DNA of 64,000 nt from Patiria miniata (GCF_015706575.1 NW_024037065.1:4402001-4466000); one strand, 5' to 3'. Positions 9,379-19,568 are shown, counted from the stretch's first letter. Program-made: numbers and translations. Notes: generated by a model from the letters alone, not told the origin.

Positions 9379-9900
9379 TGCCATCCTGCACGAATATACT
9401 GGCTACCTGACAACTCGTATTTCGCGGGCTTTGCGTACGCTCTCAAAAGCAGACGACCAATATTTAGTTCCCCCAAAACTCGATTATATTGGGAATTTGA
9501 GCAATTGCCGACACACAAAAGTAAGTTCAAAGTACGAAACATTTAGTTTTTCTCAAAATAATTGACTTCTTGTAGAGAAAAAAATTATAAAAAACAATAA
9601 ACAGGAATTTTACTTCGAGACGGAAACATGACGGACATTATAGTTCCGGCATAATTTTTCATTAAAAAATCATGACACAGACCCTTATTTTATTTACATT
9701 TTTTATTTGATAATCGTAACTTATAGAATATGTATTTGTACATTGATATTTGATGGAGGATATAATAGTTTAGGACACTGAGGGTTGATATCTTGTCATT
9801 ATTTGATTTTATGAGCGACGGAATTCCTGGCGGCGCGCCGCCATGTTTTTCTTGACTGGCTGCGTGACGTCACGCTTCATTATCGGGGTAGCGAAACAAA
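9379..9900. other. Intergenic, AT-rich, ending in a CRE/YY1-like patch
   Basis: No gene is supported. Near 9830-9880 there is GGCGGCGCGCCGCCATG followed by GTGACGTCAC, a CREB-type site. This resembles a promoter or the terminal region of the adjoining element. Confidence 0.4.
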
Positions 9901-10034
9901 AACAAACAAACAGTACAGAGTTTATTTACGCACGGTCTATGGGGTTGAAACGGCCGTGCTGTTTAAACGCAATTTGAGATTTACGTCGGTTACCACCAAC
10001 GTCACCTTTTTAGATTCTCTAAATATTCGAAAAC

Positions 10035-10412
10035 TTACCCGGGTATATAATTTAAAATGAAATCGAACCAATCGACATCGTACCACCCCGGTGGTATGGT
10101 GACCGAACCGGTGACTCCGGCTGGTAACGGCGCTAAAAGACTCGGAGAAATAAAATCTAAATTATCACCAGACACGATAAGACTTCCCCGTATTGTCACA
10201 CCCGCCTGTCTAATTACTCTCGCCCTAGGTTTGCTTATTATACCGTCGATATATTCCATCGCTATCTTTGCACCTTCATGGATAAAGCTTATTCTTTCCT
10301 CTATAATTGCTATTAAAAATTTAATCGTATTGTGTTGTACGTTGGTTAGTGTTGTTCTTTCGTCTCCCCTTTTATTGATAAAAAATCTTATACAATCCTC
10401 CATTTGTTTCAT
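10035..10412 (-). pseudogene. Virus-like fossil B part: unidentified 125-aa fragment
   Basis: A helical N-terminal region (MKQMEDCIRFFINKRGDE) is followed by a beta-rich, proline- and glycine-rich C-terminus (LLAPLPAGVTGSVTIPPGWY). No family is recognised with confidence. Its mate at 10507-10800 lies just upstream on the same strand. Confidence 0.35.
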
Positions 10413-10506
10413 TTCTTCGTTGATCGATTCTAAAGCAGAGTATATTCTATCTTCCTCGTACGCTTCTATAAGATCGTTTATAACTCTATTGAAAGTATTT
10501 TCGTCG

Positions 10507-10800
10507 TTAAATAAAAAAGTCGTAGGGGTACTCGGGTACCAATTGCGCGATAAAATCTCTATCTGTTCTTACTGCTACATCTGAGTCAACCCGTTCGTAT
10601 CTTCTACCATCATCAGGTCTTTCAGCTGGTCTCCCGTCTATATTTGTATGCCAGTCAATCTCCGTGGCGCTTGAAATATTAAAATATCCGGGGTTAAACA
10701 TCACCCTTTTTACGCGTACAGCTTTTTGACCGTTTAAATTATCTACAACGTCTTCTAATTTAAACGTCTGCTCATTTTGAAACAAGTGAAACGAATGCAT
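10507..10800 (-). pseudogene. Virus-like fossil B part: possible minor structural protein fragment
   Basis: The 97-aa frame begins MHSFHLFQNEQTFKLEDVV and continues with NGQKAVRVKRVMFNPGYFN, a beta-strand-rich pattern. It shares an AT-rich divergent start region (10800-10842) with the plus-strand gene at 10842, which suggests a bidirectional promoter. A structural role is only inferred from neighbours. Confidence 0.35.
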
Positions 10801-10841
10801 TTATTTTAAAGTCTTTTTATATTGAAACTGAAACTAAAATA
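10801..10841. promoter_or_regulatory. Divergent AT-rich promoter of fossil B
   Basis: The 41 bp between two divergent starts contain CTTTTTATATTGAAACTG. A TTTTTATATT-like string also precedes starts in fossil A (near 4010, minus strand) and near 13530 (minus strand). Confidence 0.4.
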
Positions 10842-11225
10842 ATGAGTGATTTTAAGTCGTTAAAAAAGCAGATACAATCGATAACCGATCAGGTAACGAG
10901 ACAAGTAAATCAAAATGTAGCCAAAGCAAACGAGCTAAAGCATCAAGCTACACCCCAAGCACAATTTTTAAACAGCGCTAAACCCAGTGAACTGGAGGTC
11001 ATAGTTAATAATACCAACGTGTTTTTAAGTTTGTTTCCCGACTTAACCTCGTACTATAAATTGCCTCACGTTGAGACGGACGAGGATGTAGATCGTTGGA
11101 AATCACACCCCATGTCGTTTTATCAAAATCAGTTAAATTTTGCGATCTACTGCGCTACTACGGGCTGCGGTATTGGATTCGATCTTTTAAACGCGGGCAA
11201 CCGTTACGTTTGGGCCAATCTTTAA
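10842..11225 (+). pseudogene. Virus-like fossil B part: structural-type protein, N-terminal fragment
   Basis: The 127-aa frame begins MSDFKSLKKQIQSITDQV (coiled-coil-like) and continues with SELEVIVNNTNVFLSLFPDL and TTGCGIGFDLLNAGNRYVW. Proteins of this sequence type recur in cnidarian and other marine genomes in virus-like gene clusters. A capsid-related role is possible but unproven. Confidence 0.4.
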
Positions 11226-11346
11226 CTTTCATTTATATTTTACGGTTAGAAAGATCCTGTACGACTTTGCTGCTCCTTTACCCGGAGATGACGCATTTAA
11301 CGCTCTAGACAACAGTTATAATCACAGAGCATTTACCGATACCTGT

Positions 11347-11886
11347 TTGTTGTTTGGCATAGATCAAAACAAGTCTTTTAAACAGACGAGAGACACAAAA
11401 TCTAACGGTTTGGGTACCTCGTACAGCTTTAATAAGGGCAAGTTTGTGGCGGTTGGCGAATACGATAGAGCATTACCCGACAACCCAAACGTTATTTACG
11501 GCGGCTACCACGGTCTAGATAGTCCTAAAAAGAGTGGAAGCAGTTACGTTCCTTGGACGGTTATTTACATCGAACAAAACGAATCAGTACAAAAGGCTTG
11601 GTTTGATTTTATACCCGACACAAGTTCGTTTACCCCCGCGGGAATCATAAAGATCAACGAATTGATCAGATCTTACGTGTACGCTTTACTCGGTGCGCAG
11701 GCTCAAACAAAAACGAGCGTATTAACACCGGGCACCGGATTAGACGCTCAGAGACAATTTAACGTCATCGTTGAAGATATCATCAATGCAGTAGACGACA
11801 TGGAAACGAGTATCAATCAATTTCAAGACTCTTTGCAGTATGCCAGAACGCCTTTAAATTTTGTCGTGAAACCGGGGTTGTATTAA
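11347..11886 (+). pseudogene. Virus-like fossil B part: structural-type protein, C-terminal-type fragment
   Basis: The 179-aa frame is rich in beta-strand and aromatic segments (NPNVIYGGYHGLDSPKK, SYVPWTVIYIEQNES) and ends in a helical region (FNVIVEDIINAVDDMETSI). It is the same kind of protein as the fragment at 10842-11225. Confidence 0.4.
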
Positions 11887-11989
11887 ATTCCATCGGATAT
11901 GAACTTGAGGGTTGGAACGCAGGACGGCTATAACAACAATCTTCAAATCGCTACCCAGAGTATGAAAACTGGTTTGGTGCCAGATTTAA

Positions 11990-12443
11990 CCCTAAAGGGG
12001 CCGGGGGGGGGGGCGGAATCCGCCCCCCCTCAACATTTTCCGCGATAGCCTCTAAAAAAATTTTTTTCGCAACCCGAGCTGTTATGACTTTTTAGCCTCG
12101 AGCTTTGCGCATCTTTTGAAACCAAAAACATAAAAATCGGACCACGGGTTGCCACGAAGCGAAAAATTTTCCGGCGCTACGCGCCGTGCAAACTGAATGT
12201 TCGCATATATGTCGTGTACACCGAGCAGAATTGCCATTCATACATATGAATAATTAATTAGCGATAATTCCAAAACCCTTTGACCTATAGTCATGAAATT
12301 TCTTGGGCATGTTAAGGAAGAGTTGCTCTATGCAAATTTTTTCGTCACTCGATGGCCGAGATCTTAGGGGGGGGGGGGGCGGAATCGCCCCCCCCCCCCC
12401 ACCCCGGCTGAGAGATGGTCAAAATAACCCGGCCCCTTTAGGG
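11990..12443. mobile_element. piggyBac-type MITE inserted in fossil B, TTAA target duplication
   Basis: The ends are exact inverted copies, CCCTAAAGGGGCCGG at 11990 and CCGGCCCCTTTAGGG ending at 12443. Both are flanked by TTAA (11986-11989 and 12444-12447). TTAA duplication with a CCC...GGG end is the signature of piggyBac-superfamily elements. The interior is non-coding, with two G/C homopolymer-rich patches (GGCGGAATC...) next to the ends. It is non-autonomous and younger than the virus-like copy it sits in. Confidence 0.8.
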
Positions 12444-12447
12444 TTAA

Positions 12448-12710
12448 ACTCACAACCTCAACCGGACGACTCTTTTGATGACACCAATGACGTCGCGCCA
12501 CCAACACCCGCAGAACCTATGACGAACGATATTATATCATCAACACCAGCACCAACACCAGCACCTACACCAACACCAACACCCTCACCTACAGTTTTAA
12601 CCCAGGAGCCCACGAAACTACAAACTCACCAAGACGAAAAATTATCGTTGACGGTAGAAATGTTGGCTATCGTTGGTGTGGGTATTTTGGCTTACGAGGC
12701 AACGCGATAA
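12448..12710 (+). pseudogene. Virus-like fossil B part: proline-linker membrane protein C-terminus
   Basis: The open frame is rich in TPAPTPTP-type repeats and ends with a short hydrophobic helix (EMLAIVGVGILAYEA) and a basic tail. That suggests a single-pass membrane anchor. The convergent minus-strand protein at 12812-13309 has the same build. Confidence 0.4.
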
Positions 12711-12728
12711 GTCACACTCTAATCTTAC

Positions 12729-12776
12729 ACAACACAAAAAAGCCTTACCAGCACAAAGTTGGTAAGGCTTATTTTT
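12729..12776. terminator. Hairpin with T-tracts between convergent genes of fossil B
   Basis: AAGCCTTACCA and TGGTAAGGCTT pair perfectly over 11 bp around a short loop. A-runs lie to the left and T-runs to the right, and the stem lies between two convergent stop codons. This is the layout of a bidirectional terminator or transcript-end hairpin. Confidence 0.55.
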
Positions 12777-12811
12777 TTGTGTTTTGTTTTTAAACTTGAT
12801 TACAACTATTA

Positions 12812-13309
12812 CTACCATCGTTTTTGCACGTACGCAAACACCAAGGCTCCCACACCCAAAAACAAAGCCCACACGTATTCGGCCAACCACGATACGGACT
12901 TACTCAGCGCGTTAAATATCCAACTGAGTATGCTGACTATGATACCCGGAAGAGCACCCAACGCGCTCACTCCGAGTTTTTGAAGAGCAGATGCAAAATT
13001 AGCGAGTTGTTTTGAAATCCACTCTTTGATACCACCTTTTGGTGTTGGTGTAGGTGTTGGCGATCGCGGAGCTAATGGTCCGTCACCTCTGTTAAAATTC
13101 TTGTAAAAATCATCGACGTGATCACTTGTGACCATGATTCTTCCTCGATATAAAACCTCATCTATGTCGGTAGTTGGGATGGGTGTATCAGGAGTATCAA
13201 AAGTATCGTCCCAATCCAGATTGGTCTCTGCTACATCATCATCATCATCTAAGTTAATGTCAGGTGGATCCTCGTATTCGGTGACATAGTCAAATCCTCC
13301 TTCAGCCAT
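12812..13309 (-). CDS. Virus-like fossil B part: acidic/proline-linker protein with C-terminal membrane helices, open over 165 aa
   Basis: The N-terminus is strongly acidic (MAEGGFDYVTEYEDPPD). A TPTPTPKGG linker near residue 90 leads to an amphipathic helix and two hydrophobic segments near residues 112-132 and 143-160, ending in YVQKRW. It has the look of a membrane-active or membrane-anchored virion protein, but no family is named. It starts behind AT-rich DNA. Confidence 0.45.
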   Translation of the reverse strand: MAEGGFDYVTEYEDPPDINLDDDDDVAETNLDWDDTFDTPDTPIPTTDIDEVLYRGRIMVTSDHVDDFYKNFNRGDGPLAPRSPTPTPTPKGGIKEWISKQLANFASALQKLGVSALGALPGIIVSILSWIFNALSKSVSWLAEYVWALFLGVGALVFAYVQKRW

Positions 13310-13399
13310 TTATTTAATACTCCTATTTAAATTATGCCGTTTTCATTATACTACCGGGTAGTATACCCTGGGTCACCAACCAATTTTGCATGGCCAGAG

Positions 13400-13730
13400 C
13401 TCCACTTATAATACCAGTCAATTTACCCATTTCTTCTACGCTTAGTTTTTTTCAAATCCGGCGCTTTCATATGAAAGACGGCTCCGTGATAAATCGTATT
13501 AGCTATTCCGTTGGTGTCAAAGTTACTCATCGTTTTTAATATAACAATTTTTTAATTGCTGTTTATTCCATGTCTAGCGTTTTGGGGGCGCTGGGTGTAG
13601 TGGGTTGCGTTACTTCCGGCACTAGCTGTACTACAGGCGCAGTTGCCTTTATTTTTAGTACCAGCAACCCCACTCCTATTATGGACGCTATAGCACCCCA
13701 CATCGCCCAAGAGTAAATGAGTAACGAAAT
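13400..13730 (-). pseudogene. Virus-like fossil B part: small minus-strand frames
   Basis: A frame starting near 13530 reads MSNFDTNGIANTIYHGAVF. Another, near 13563-13720, has a hydrophobic segment WGAIASIIGVGLLVL followed by a Pro/Thr-rich tail. Both are short, open and preceded by AT-rich DNA. Function unknown. Confidence 0.35.
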
Positions 13731-14040
13731 GAGTAACCAAATCAGTAGCAAATGAGTAAATGAACGTAATGAGTAACCAAATGAGTAACCAAATGAGTAA
13801 CCAAATGAGTAACCAAATGAGTAACCAAATGAGTAACCAAATGAGTGGCAAATGAGTGAATGAGTAGCAAATAAGTAGCAAATGAGTGAATGAGTAGCAA
13901 ATGAGTGAATGAGTAACAAACTGAGTAAATGAGTAACGAAATGAGTAAATGAGTAACGAATTGAGTAAATGAGTAACGAAATGAGTAAATGAGTAACGAA
14001 ATGAGTAAATGAGTAACGAATTGAGTAACCAAATAAGTAG
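13714..14040. repeat. 12-bp minisatellite (ATGAGTAACCAA units)
   Basis: About 27 degenerate units such as ATGAGTAACCAA, ATGAGTAACGAA and ATGAGTAGCAA follow each other. Because the main unit is a multiple of three, long frames appear on the minus strand (Ser/Thr-His-Leu repeats). These are repeat artefacts rather than convincing genes. Confidence 0.75.
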
Positions 14041-14051
14041 ATATATATTCA

Positions 14052-14708
14052 ATGATTTCATCCGTTCCTTACCATTCGGAGATTAACATTCAAAGCTTCA
14101 ACATGAATACTATTTCTGCAGTCAAACCCTATGCTTGTCACCAGTGTGACAAACGCTTTGGACGGAGATATAACCTCTTGAGACATACCGAAAATGCACA
14201 TGGTGAAGATAAATCCGACATAGACGAAGTTGAGGTGGATAATTCTGAACCTGAATTTAAAAGCAGTAGATTTGAAGATCCGGAAATGGAAAACTATGAA
14301 ACTGAATCTACGTATGATGAAGAGGAAGATCTTGAGGAAAATGATTCCGAATCCGTCACGGAGGTGGAAGATGACGAATCATCTGATGAAGATGAGTCTA
14401 GTTCTGATTTGGAAGACAATGCAGCCTATTTAGACTGGTTGGGAGAGGCAAAAGAAGCGATTGATGAGATGTGGAGTGAAAAACATGAAAAGTACATCAA
14501 CGAGGGCATGAGTGAAGATCAGGCCACGGAAAAGGCCAACAGGAAGACCTTGTGGGCAGTCAAGCGAATCTTTTTCAACAAATACAAAGATTTTTTGTTA
14601 AGTTACATACATCTGAAAGATAATGATACTCATCAAGAAATTGTGGACGATATCGAAGACAGAGTCAATCATTCCGGTATTCTACTGCCCACGGCTGTAG
14701 TGCAGTAG
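14052..14708 (+). CDS. Virus-like fossil B part: C2H2 zinc-finger acidic protein, 218 aa
   Basis: One classical C2H2 finger (CHQCDKRFGRRYNLLRHTEN plus AH) lies near residues 30-50. A long acidic linker (about residues 55-125) and a helical C-terminal domain follow, with WSEKHEKYINEGMSEDQATE and AVKRIFFNKYKDFL. The start could be 14052 or the ATG at 14103 (MNTISAVKPYAC), which is nearer the finger. Proteins of this build recur next to virus-like gene sets in marine invertebrates. DNA binding is predicted from the finger; the C-terminal domain is unassigned. Confidence 0.5.
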   Translation: MISSVPYHSEINIQSFNMNTISAVKPYACHQCDKRFGRRYNLLRHTENAHGEDKSDIDEVEVDNSEPEFKSSRFEDPEMENYETESTYDEEEDLEENDSESVTEVEDDESSDEDESSSDLEDNAAYLDWLGEAKEAIDEMWSEKHEKYINEGMSEDQATEKANRKTLWAVKRIFFNKYKDFLLSYIHLKDNDTHQEIVDDIEDRVNHSGILLPTAVVQ

Positions 14709-14770
14709 CGCAGTAGATCGCCCACGGTTAAGATCACTGATGATTTAATTGCAAAGAATACATTTAAAAA

Positions 14771-15149
14771 CAAATTTTAAAAAATCCCACACGAGTGTTT
14801 CATTAAGAAATGACGTCAATAAAGCAATAATGTTATCATGTATACACTTTCTGCAGTTGTATTTATCTTTGTTGGTGTTGTCTTACAGTTAAACAATCGG
14901 GAAAGCCCTACTGTCAAGCAGTCATATAATTAGTGTTTGGACACGCCCTGTCAATAATCCCCGAAATATTTACAGTCTTTAATGCTTCATGTATGGCTTT
15001 ATCACGCACCGTGTCCAACTTTGGGGCTTTGTTGGGGGTAAAAAAGTTAGTTGCCTTATGGCACTCTAAATCTTCAATATACAATAGAAGTACATACTAT
15101 TGCTTTAACACAAAAAGACCTAGTTATTTATATCCTTGATTTTGTAAAC
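14771..15149. other. Intergenic, nothing recognised
   Basis: AT-rich sequence with no supported gene. The right end of fossil B may lie in here but no terminal repeat is seen. Confidence 0.4.
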
Positions 15150-15491
15150 AAGTCCGGCACGGTGGCACAACTAGGGTTCGGCGTATTCCTGTACAGACAA
15201 CGGGGAGTCGGTTGGCGTAGCGGTACTTTCCCCGCCTTCCACCGCTGTGACCCGGGTTCGAATCCCGCCTGGGCCCATACGTGGATTGGGTTTTCAGTCC
15301 CTGTCTGATTCCGTGGGTTTTTGTTTTCCCCAGATTATTCTTCTGGGCTTTTCCTCCCACCTCTAAAACTGTAACTTCTTCTCAATGCCTTCTCTCCACA
15401 GGTTTCTTCAGGCTTGCGAGCTACAGTGCCTAGGGCGCTTTTGAGGAATCATTGGTTTCATTACCAGAAACGATTAATAATAATAATAACT
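15150..15491 (+). mobile_element. tRNA-derived SINE
   Basis: A polymerase III promoter is visible. Box A-like TGGCGTAGCGG lies at 15213-15223 and box B GGTTCGAATCC at 15255-15265, spaced as in tRNA genes. A longer non-tRNA body follows and the element ends in (TAA)n at 15475-15490, as in SINEs mobilised by CR1/L2-type LINEs. The head upstream (TAGGGTTCGGCGTA at about 15170) recurs near 38.5 kb. It is not a functional tRNA because the 3' acceptor arm is replaced. Confidence 0.7.
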
Positions 15492-15509
15492 AGAGTTTGA
15501 GGACAAACA

Positions 15510-16050
15510 CACGATGTTGGGCTAGAGGTTTGCCTTTTTCACATTGTTGATTGTTGTTGATTGTTGTCGTTGATTGTTAATGTAGATTGTTGATGTTGAT
15601 TGTTGGTTATGTTGATTGTTGATTGATAATATTGATGTTGATTGTCGATTGAATTTGACGGTGGTTGTTCATGTCGATTGTTGATAATTGATTGGTGTTG
15701 TTGATTAACGATTATTGATGTTGATTGTTGATGATTGTTGATGTTGGTTGTCGATGTTGACTTTGATTTTTTGTTGATGTTGATTGTTGATGTTGATGTT
15801 GATGTTGATTGTTGATTGTTGATGTTAATAATGATTGTTGATTGTGGCTGTTGATTGTTGATGTTGTTGTTAATGTTGATTGTTGATGTTGGTTGTTGAT
15901 GTTGATGTTGATGTTGATTGTTGATGTTGTTTGTTGATGTTGTTTGTTGATGTTAATGTTGATTGTTGATTGTTGATGTTGATTGTTGATGTTGCTGTTG
16001 ATTGTTGATGTTGATTGTTGATGTTGATTGTTTATGTTGATGTTGAGGAT
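15510..16050. repeat. (GTTGAT)n/(GTTGATT)n low-complexity tract
   Basis: About 540 bp of imperfect TTGATGTTGATTG units directly behind the SINE tail. No gene. Confidence 0.85.
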
Positions 16051-17225
16051 TGAGGGTTTTGAAAAATAGCGCGTGGAGTAATTATACAGAGGATAGTTAA
16101 AAAGAGTCAGGTGAGGATCTGCACGCGCGTATGCTGCTGTACTGTAAACTTATCTAGTACAACTGTTACAAAAACCCATTAAATAGCTCATATCTCTAAA
16201 AGTAAAAATCGCACACCATTGGCGCAATTCAAGATATTGCTCGCCATACCCTTTTAACCCCAATGCGCATATTTTTTAGAAAAAGCACCCAATTTGAAAA
16301 AGCGCCCAATCGGGCGCTTTTACCAGACCAATGTTTGAGTATCATATGGGGGGAAGTTCCCTTTTACGCAATCGCGGCACACTGTTTTTCGGGATTTTCC
16401 CTTTGTACGCAATTATCCCCATTTGCTGTACACACAATGTACGTGGCATTAAATGAGTGTTTCAATGCGTAGGCGTGTTCAACTTCAAACTTCAAGGGGG
16501 CTGCAGGGCATCTTCTAGTAAATTTATTGTAACGAAACCTTGGGAAGTTTTAGACCTATTATTAAAGTGCCATTTAAAGCACAAAACTGGATTATATCTC
16601 TGACGGTTGATTTTTTAACAATTTTCAAAGGAAAAGAGGTATTTTCATTGTAACTTCCCGTCTGATGACGTAATCATTTTTTTTTCGTGCACAGGTCTTT
16701 TCTGCATTAAGGTCATTATGTATATTAATTTAGAAGCAATTACCACAAATTTCGCCACAGACATCAACTGAAAATGCGTTTTGGAAATGTTTTAACCTGC
16801 CGCTAGAGGGCGCTCGAACACTTGATGGCGTCACCGATCATTTTTTTGGAAAGATCAACCCATCCACAGGCTAACATCGTTGAAAGCAAGTTCATATCTT
16901 TTTCCACTTTTGAATTATTAGGCACTTCCGGTTTCGACCGGAAGGAAGGGTCATGTGATTTTACGCACACAAGATTAATTGAAGAGCATGTATTATCATG
17001 TCGATTCCCGCAAAATTCAAGTTTCGGTCTCTCACGGTTGATTTTTTATTGAATTTCAAAGATTAAATTTATTATTTTTGGAAGTGACGTCACGTGACCC
17101 ATGATGACGTCATAATGACGTAATTGCAAAAAAGCACATCTTCAGTGGGTTGTGCATTCATGTATTGACAATTAAAGTTCATATTACTTTTCATGTTGAC
17201 AAACAGTTCCGGAGAAGAAATGTGT
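16051..17225. other. Non-coding stretch with several CREB-type sites
   Basis: There is no supported gene. GACGGTTGATTTTTTA near 16601 recurs as CACGGTTGATTTTTTA near 17033, and TGACGTCA/TGACGTAA strings cluster at 16667-17120. These may be fragments of an old repeat or an enhancer. Confidence 0.35.
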
Positions 17226-17320
17226 CTTGAAGAATAATAAAAAAAAAAAAAAAATAAAAAAAAAATAATAGTAAATTCTTACAAAAACAATAGGTGTTGG
17301 GCTCAGGCCCAACACCTAAT
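17226..17320. repeat. A-rich tract followed by a perfect 12-bp-arm hairpin
   Basis: A run of A's (17238-17268) is followed by TAGGTGTTGGGC (17291-17302), a 4-base loop and its exact inverse (17307-17318). Confidence 0.6.
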
Positions 17321-18934
17321 AATGGGGTATTAAGGCTTGAAACCATGTTTAGTCGGTCAACTTCATTGACTTCTTTCACGTACAGATATATGAAGCTCCC
17401 GCACATGCCGTGCGCTGCCAATTAAGTCCTATTGTCCAATAAAGGGAGCCTGTGGTCACTACTGTTGCGTACCTCCTGACAAGCGATATTTAGAACGCTC
17501 AATAATCCATCCCCCGTTGTACATGCAGGTAGGTTAAGTCGGTGAAAGATAATCGATATAATGAACACGTCTTGAAAGCATTACGTCTTTATGGATTAGG
17601 GGAAACAGCGCTATCTGATCGGACGGTGTAAATATACAATGTGTAGAATGCAGTCAGTCCCTCAATACAGATGTACGTGTACATACTATACACACCGTAC
17701 CGAGCGATATACATGTACGTACATAGATGGTTCTGGTGGTAATGTAGAAGAATATTGTGCAATTGTTATTGCACCTGGATAACATACACGATATGACAAG
17801 GCAAATATCGGTGCAGAAGCACGGAGTTATTTATTTGCTCCATGATCGGTGCGGTCATCGAGGGGTGATCGACCATCGGTCTCCGTATAGAACGCATGGA
17901 TTCGTTAGCTCTCTGATCTATTATTAACACAATTCCTCCATGGTTAAAACAATCATCGGACTATACCATGCAAGTACGCTGTTCACCGGTGAGTGTTTGT
18001 TTACTACAAATACATATATTAATTTTTTTCAAACTTTTTTAAAACTCGACCAGAAGAAACTCTTGCGTGTCCGTACACGTACACGAACTTGTCCATGTGG
18101 ATTGCACAATGGACTACCGGGATGAGTCACTCATAACAAATCTTAAGGGTTGTTCCATTCTAGACGATGTTCGCCGTACTCGATAATAATTTACAATAAG
18201 ATTAATTCTTCAATTAGACAATCATTATTGTTTCGTACAGTTCAATTTACGTAAAATACATATTTATTATACGTATATTATTCAATACCAGAATAATGGT
18301 ACACGCCTTTAATTATTTGCAATTACGCAAGCCCCTCACGCCCTTGACACCCCCATGATCAATGGTAGATTCCCGTTGCTCATTTTATGCTAATGAGGGT
18401 CACGTGGGGCCAAATCCGGCCTTCTGATTGGTCGAGAGCCCGTCAAAAATGGGCAAAATTACCTGGTTAGACGGGCTTCACTACTCACGGTTCAGACACT
18501 ACGTGACGCGGTCTTGCCAGCTGAGCATGGTGCAAAGGCCGATACCACCGGGAAATTATATAAGCTGCTGAACTCGGGCCTTGGGGCTGAAGTAGCTTTC
18601 CCGGGGCATCCTGCAGGTGCCCTTTGATGTCACATGTGCCTGCCTTAACCTACGAATGGGACCAAACAGGCAAACAAAACAAAACAAGGAAAATTGATTT
18701 AGTCTCCGAGCAATTGGCATAGATAAGATTGCATATTGATTAATTTTAGGGTTTACGAATTCAAAAGAAAAAGAAAAAGCAAGAGAATATTAATGCAGGT
18801 ACAACTAGTCCGGTGTATTGTTTTTTCCCTTTGAGACAGGCCCATGATTTTATTTGAGGTTTGGGTAAGGATTGGGGTGTATTTGAGGACGTTCGGGGTT
18901 CTCAACGGTCAAAAGGGGGACAAGTTTCGGCGAA
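17321..18934. other. Intergenic, no gene recognised
   Basis: Short GTACATGTAC clusters appear near 17680-17720. Otherwise unique-looking sequence with only short chance frames. Confidence 0.4.
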
Positions 18935-19568
18935 AATCTATCTCACCCATATCTAAATTCTGTAGATACCGGAGTTGAATGGAAACAAAGACGGTTGTGC
19001 AAATAGGTTACTATTATCACCTTATCGAAAATCCATGATAATATTGTTATATTTAGAAAAAGGAGGGGTCCTTAAATTGGGCTACCAAGGTGAAGGGTTG
19101 CCTAAAATGGGAGATTTGAAAATGTTTACTATTTGCACCACCGTCGTCGTTGAGGGCAGCGTAGGATTCTACGCAGTCCCGATTATAGTAAGGCGACACG
19201 TAGGGAGTATTGGACGAGAAGGAACGAGTCAGCAAAGGACGGCATGGTGGTAGGCGTCAACGCCGGTAAGAAAATACTTCGGCCTTGGTGGTCAGCTCCC
19301 GGTAAGTTATTTTCTTTTCCCCGCCCTCCCGACCTCCTTCCTCATTTCCAAACTTTCCTTTGGCTTCGGTTTCTACGCTCAATCTATCTCACCCATATCT
19401 AAATCCTGTAGATACCGGAGTTGAATGGAAACAAAGACGGTTGTGCAAATAGGTTACTATTATCACCTTATCGAAAATCCATAATAATATTGTTATATTT
19501 AGAAAAAGGAGGGGTCCTTAAATTGGGCTACCAAGGTGAAGGGTTGCCTTAAATGGGAGATTTGAAAA
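18935..19568. repeat. Direct duplication of 188 bp (18935-19122 and 19381-19568)
   Basis: Both copies begin AATCTATCTCACCCATATCT and end at GGGAGATTTGAAAA, with only a few differences. They are separated by about 258 bp of other sequence. No coding function is seen. Confidence 0.8.

Larger units (their letters stand above)
9900..14770. mobile_element. Virus-like element fossil B (Polinton-like/eukaryotic DNA-virus-like), partial, broken, with a MITE inserted
   Basis: Short intronless genes are packed on both strands with AT-rich starts (TTTTTATATT near 10810) and a strong hairpin between the convergent genes at 12.7-12.8 kb. Parts include two minus-strand frames near 10.0-10.8 kb, a structural-looking protein family in fragments (10842-11886), two proline-linker membrane proteins (12.45-12.71 plus, 12812-13309 minus), small minus-strand frames near 13.4-13.7 kb and a C2H2 acidic protein (14052-14708). 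No polymerase or integrase is in view. A piggyBac-type MITE interrupts it. It has several breaks and both ends are uncertain. Confidence 0.5.

Noticed and set aside
10057-10584. 175-aa plus-strand frame in fossil B
   Set aside because: It mirrors the minus-strand frames, which have better starts and neighbours.
13714-14040. Possible CRISPR-like array
   Set aside because: The units are contiguous without unique spacers, and the context is eukaryotic.
13552-14061. Minus-strand frames of Ser-His/Thr-Leu repeats
   Set aside because: They are translations of a 12-bp minisatellite.
15213-15270. Functional tRNA gene
   Set aside because: Boxes A and B are present but the acceptor stem and 3' end are not. 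The body and (TAA)n tail mark a SINE.
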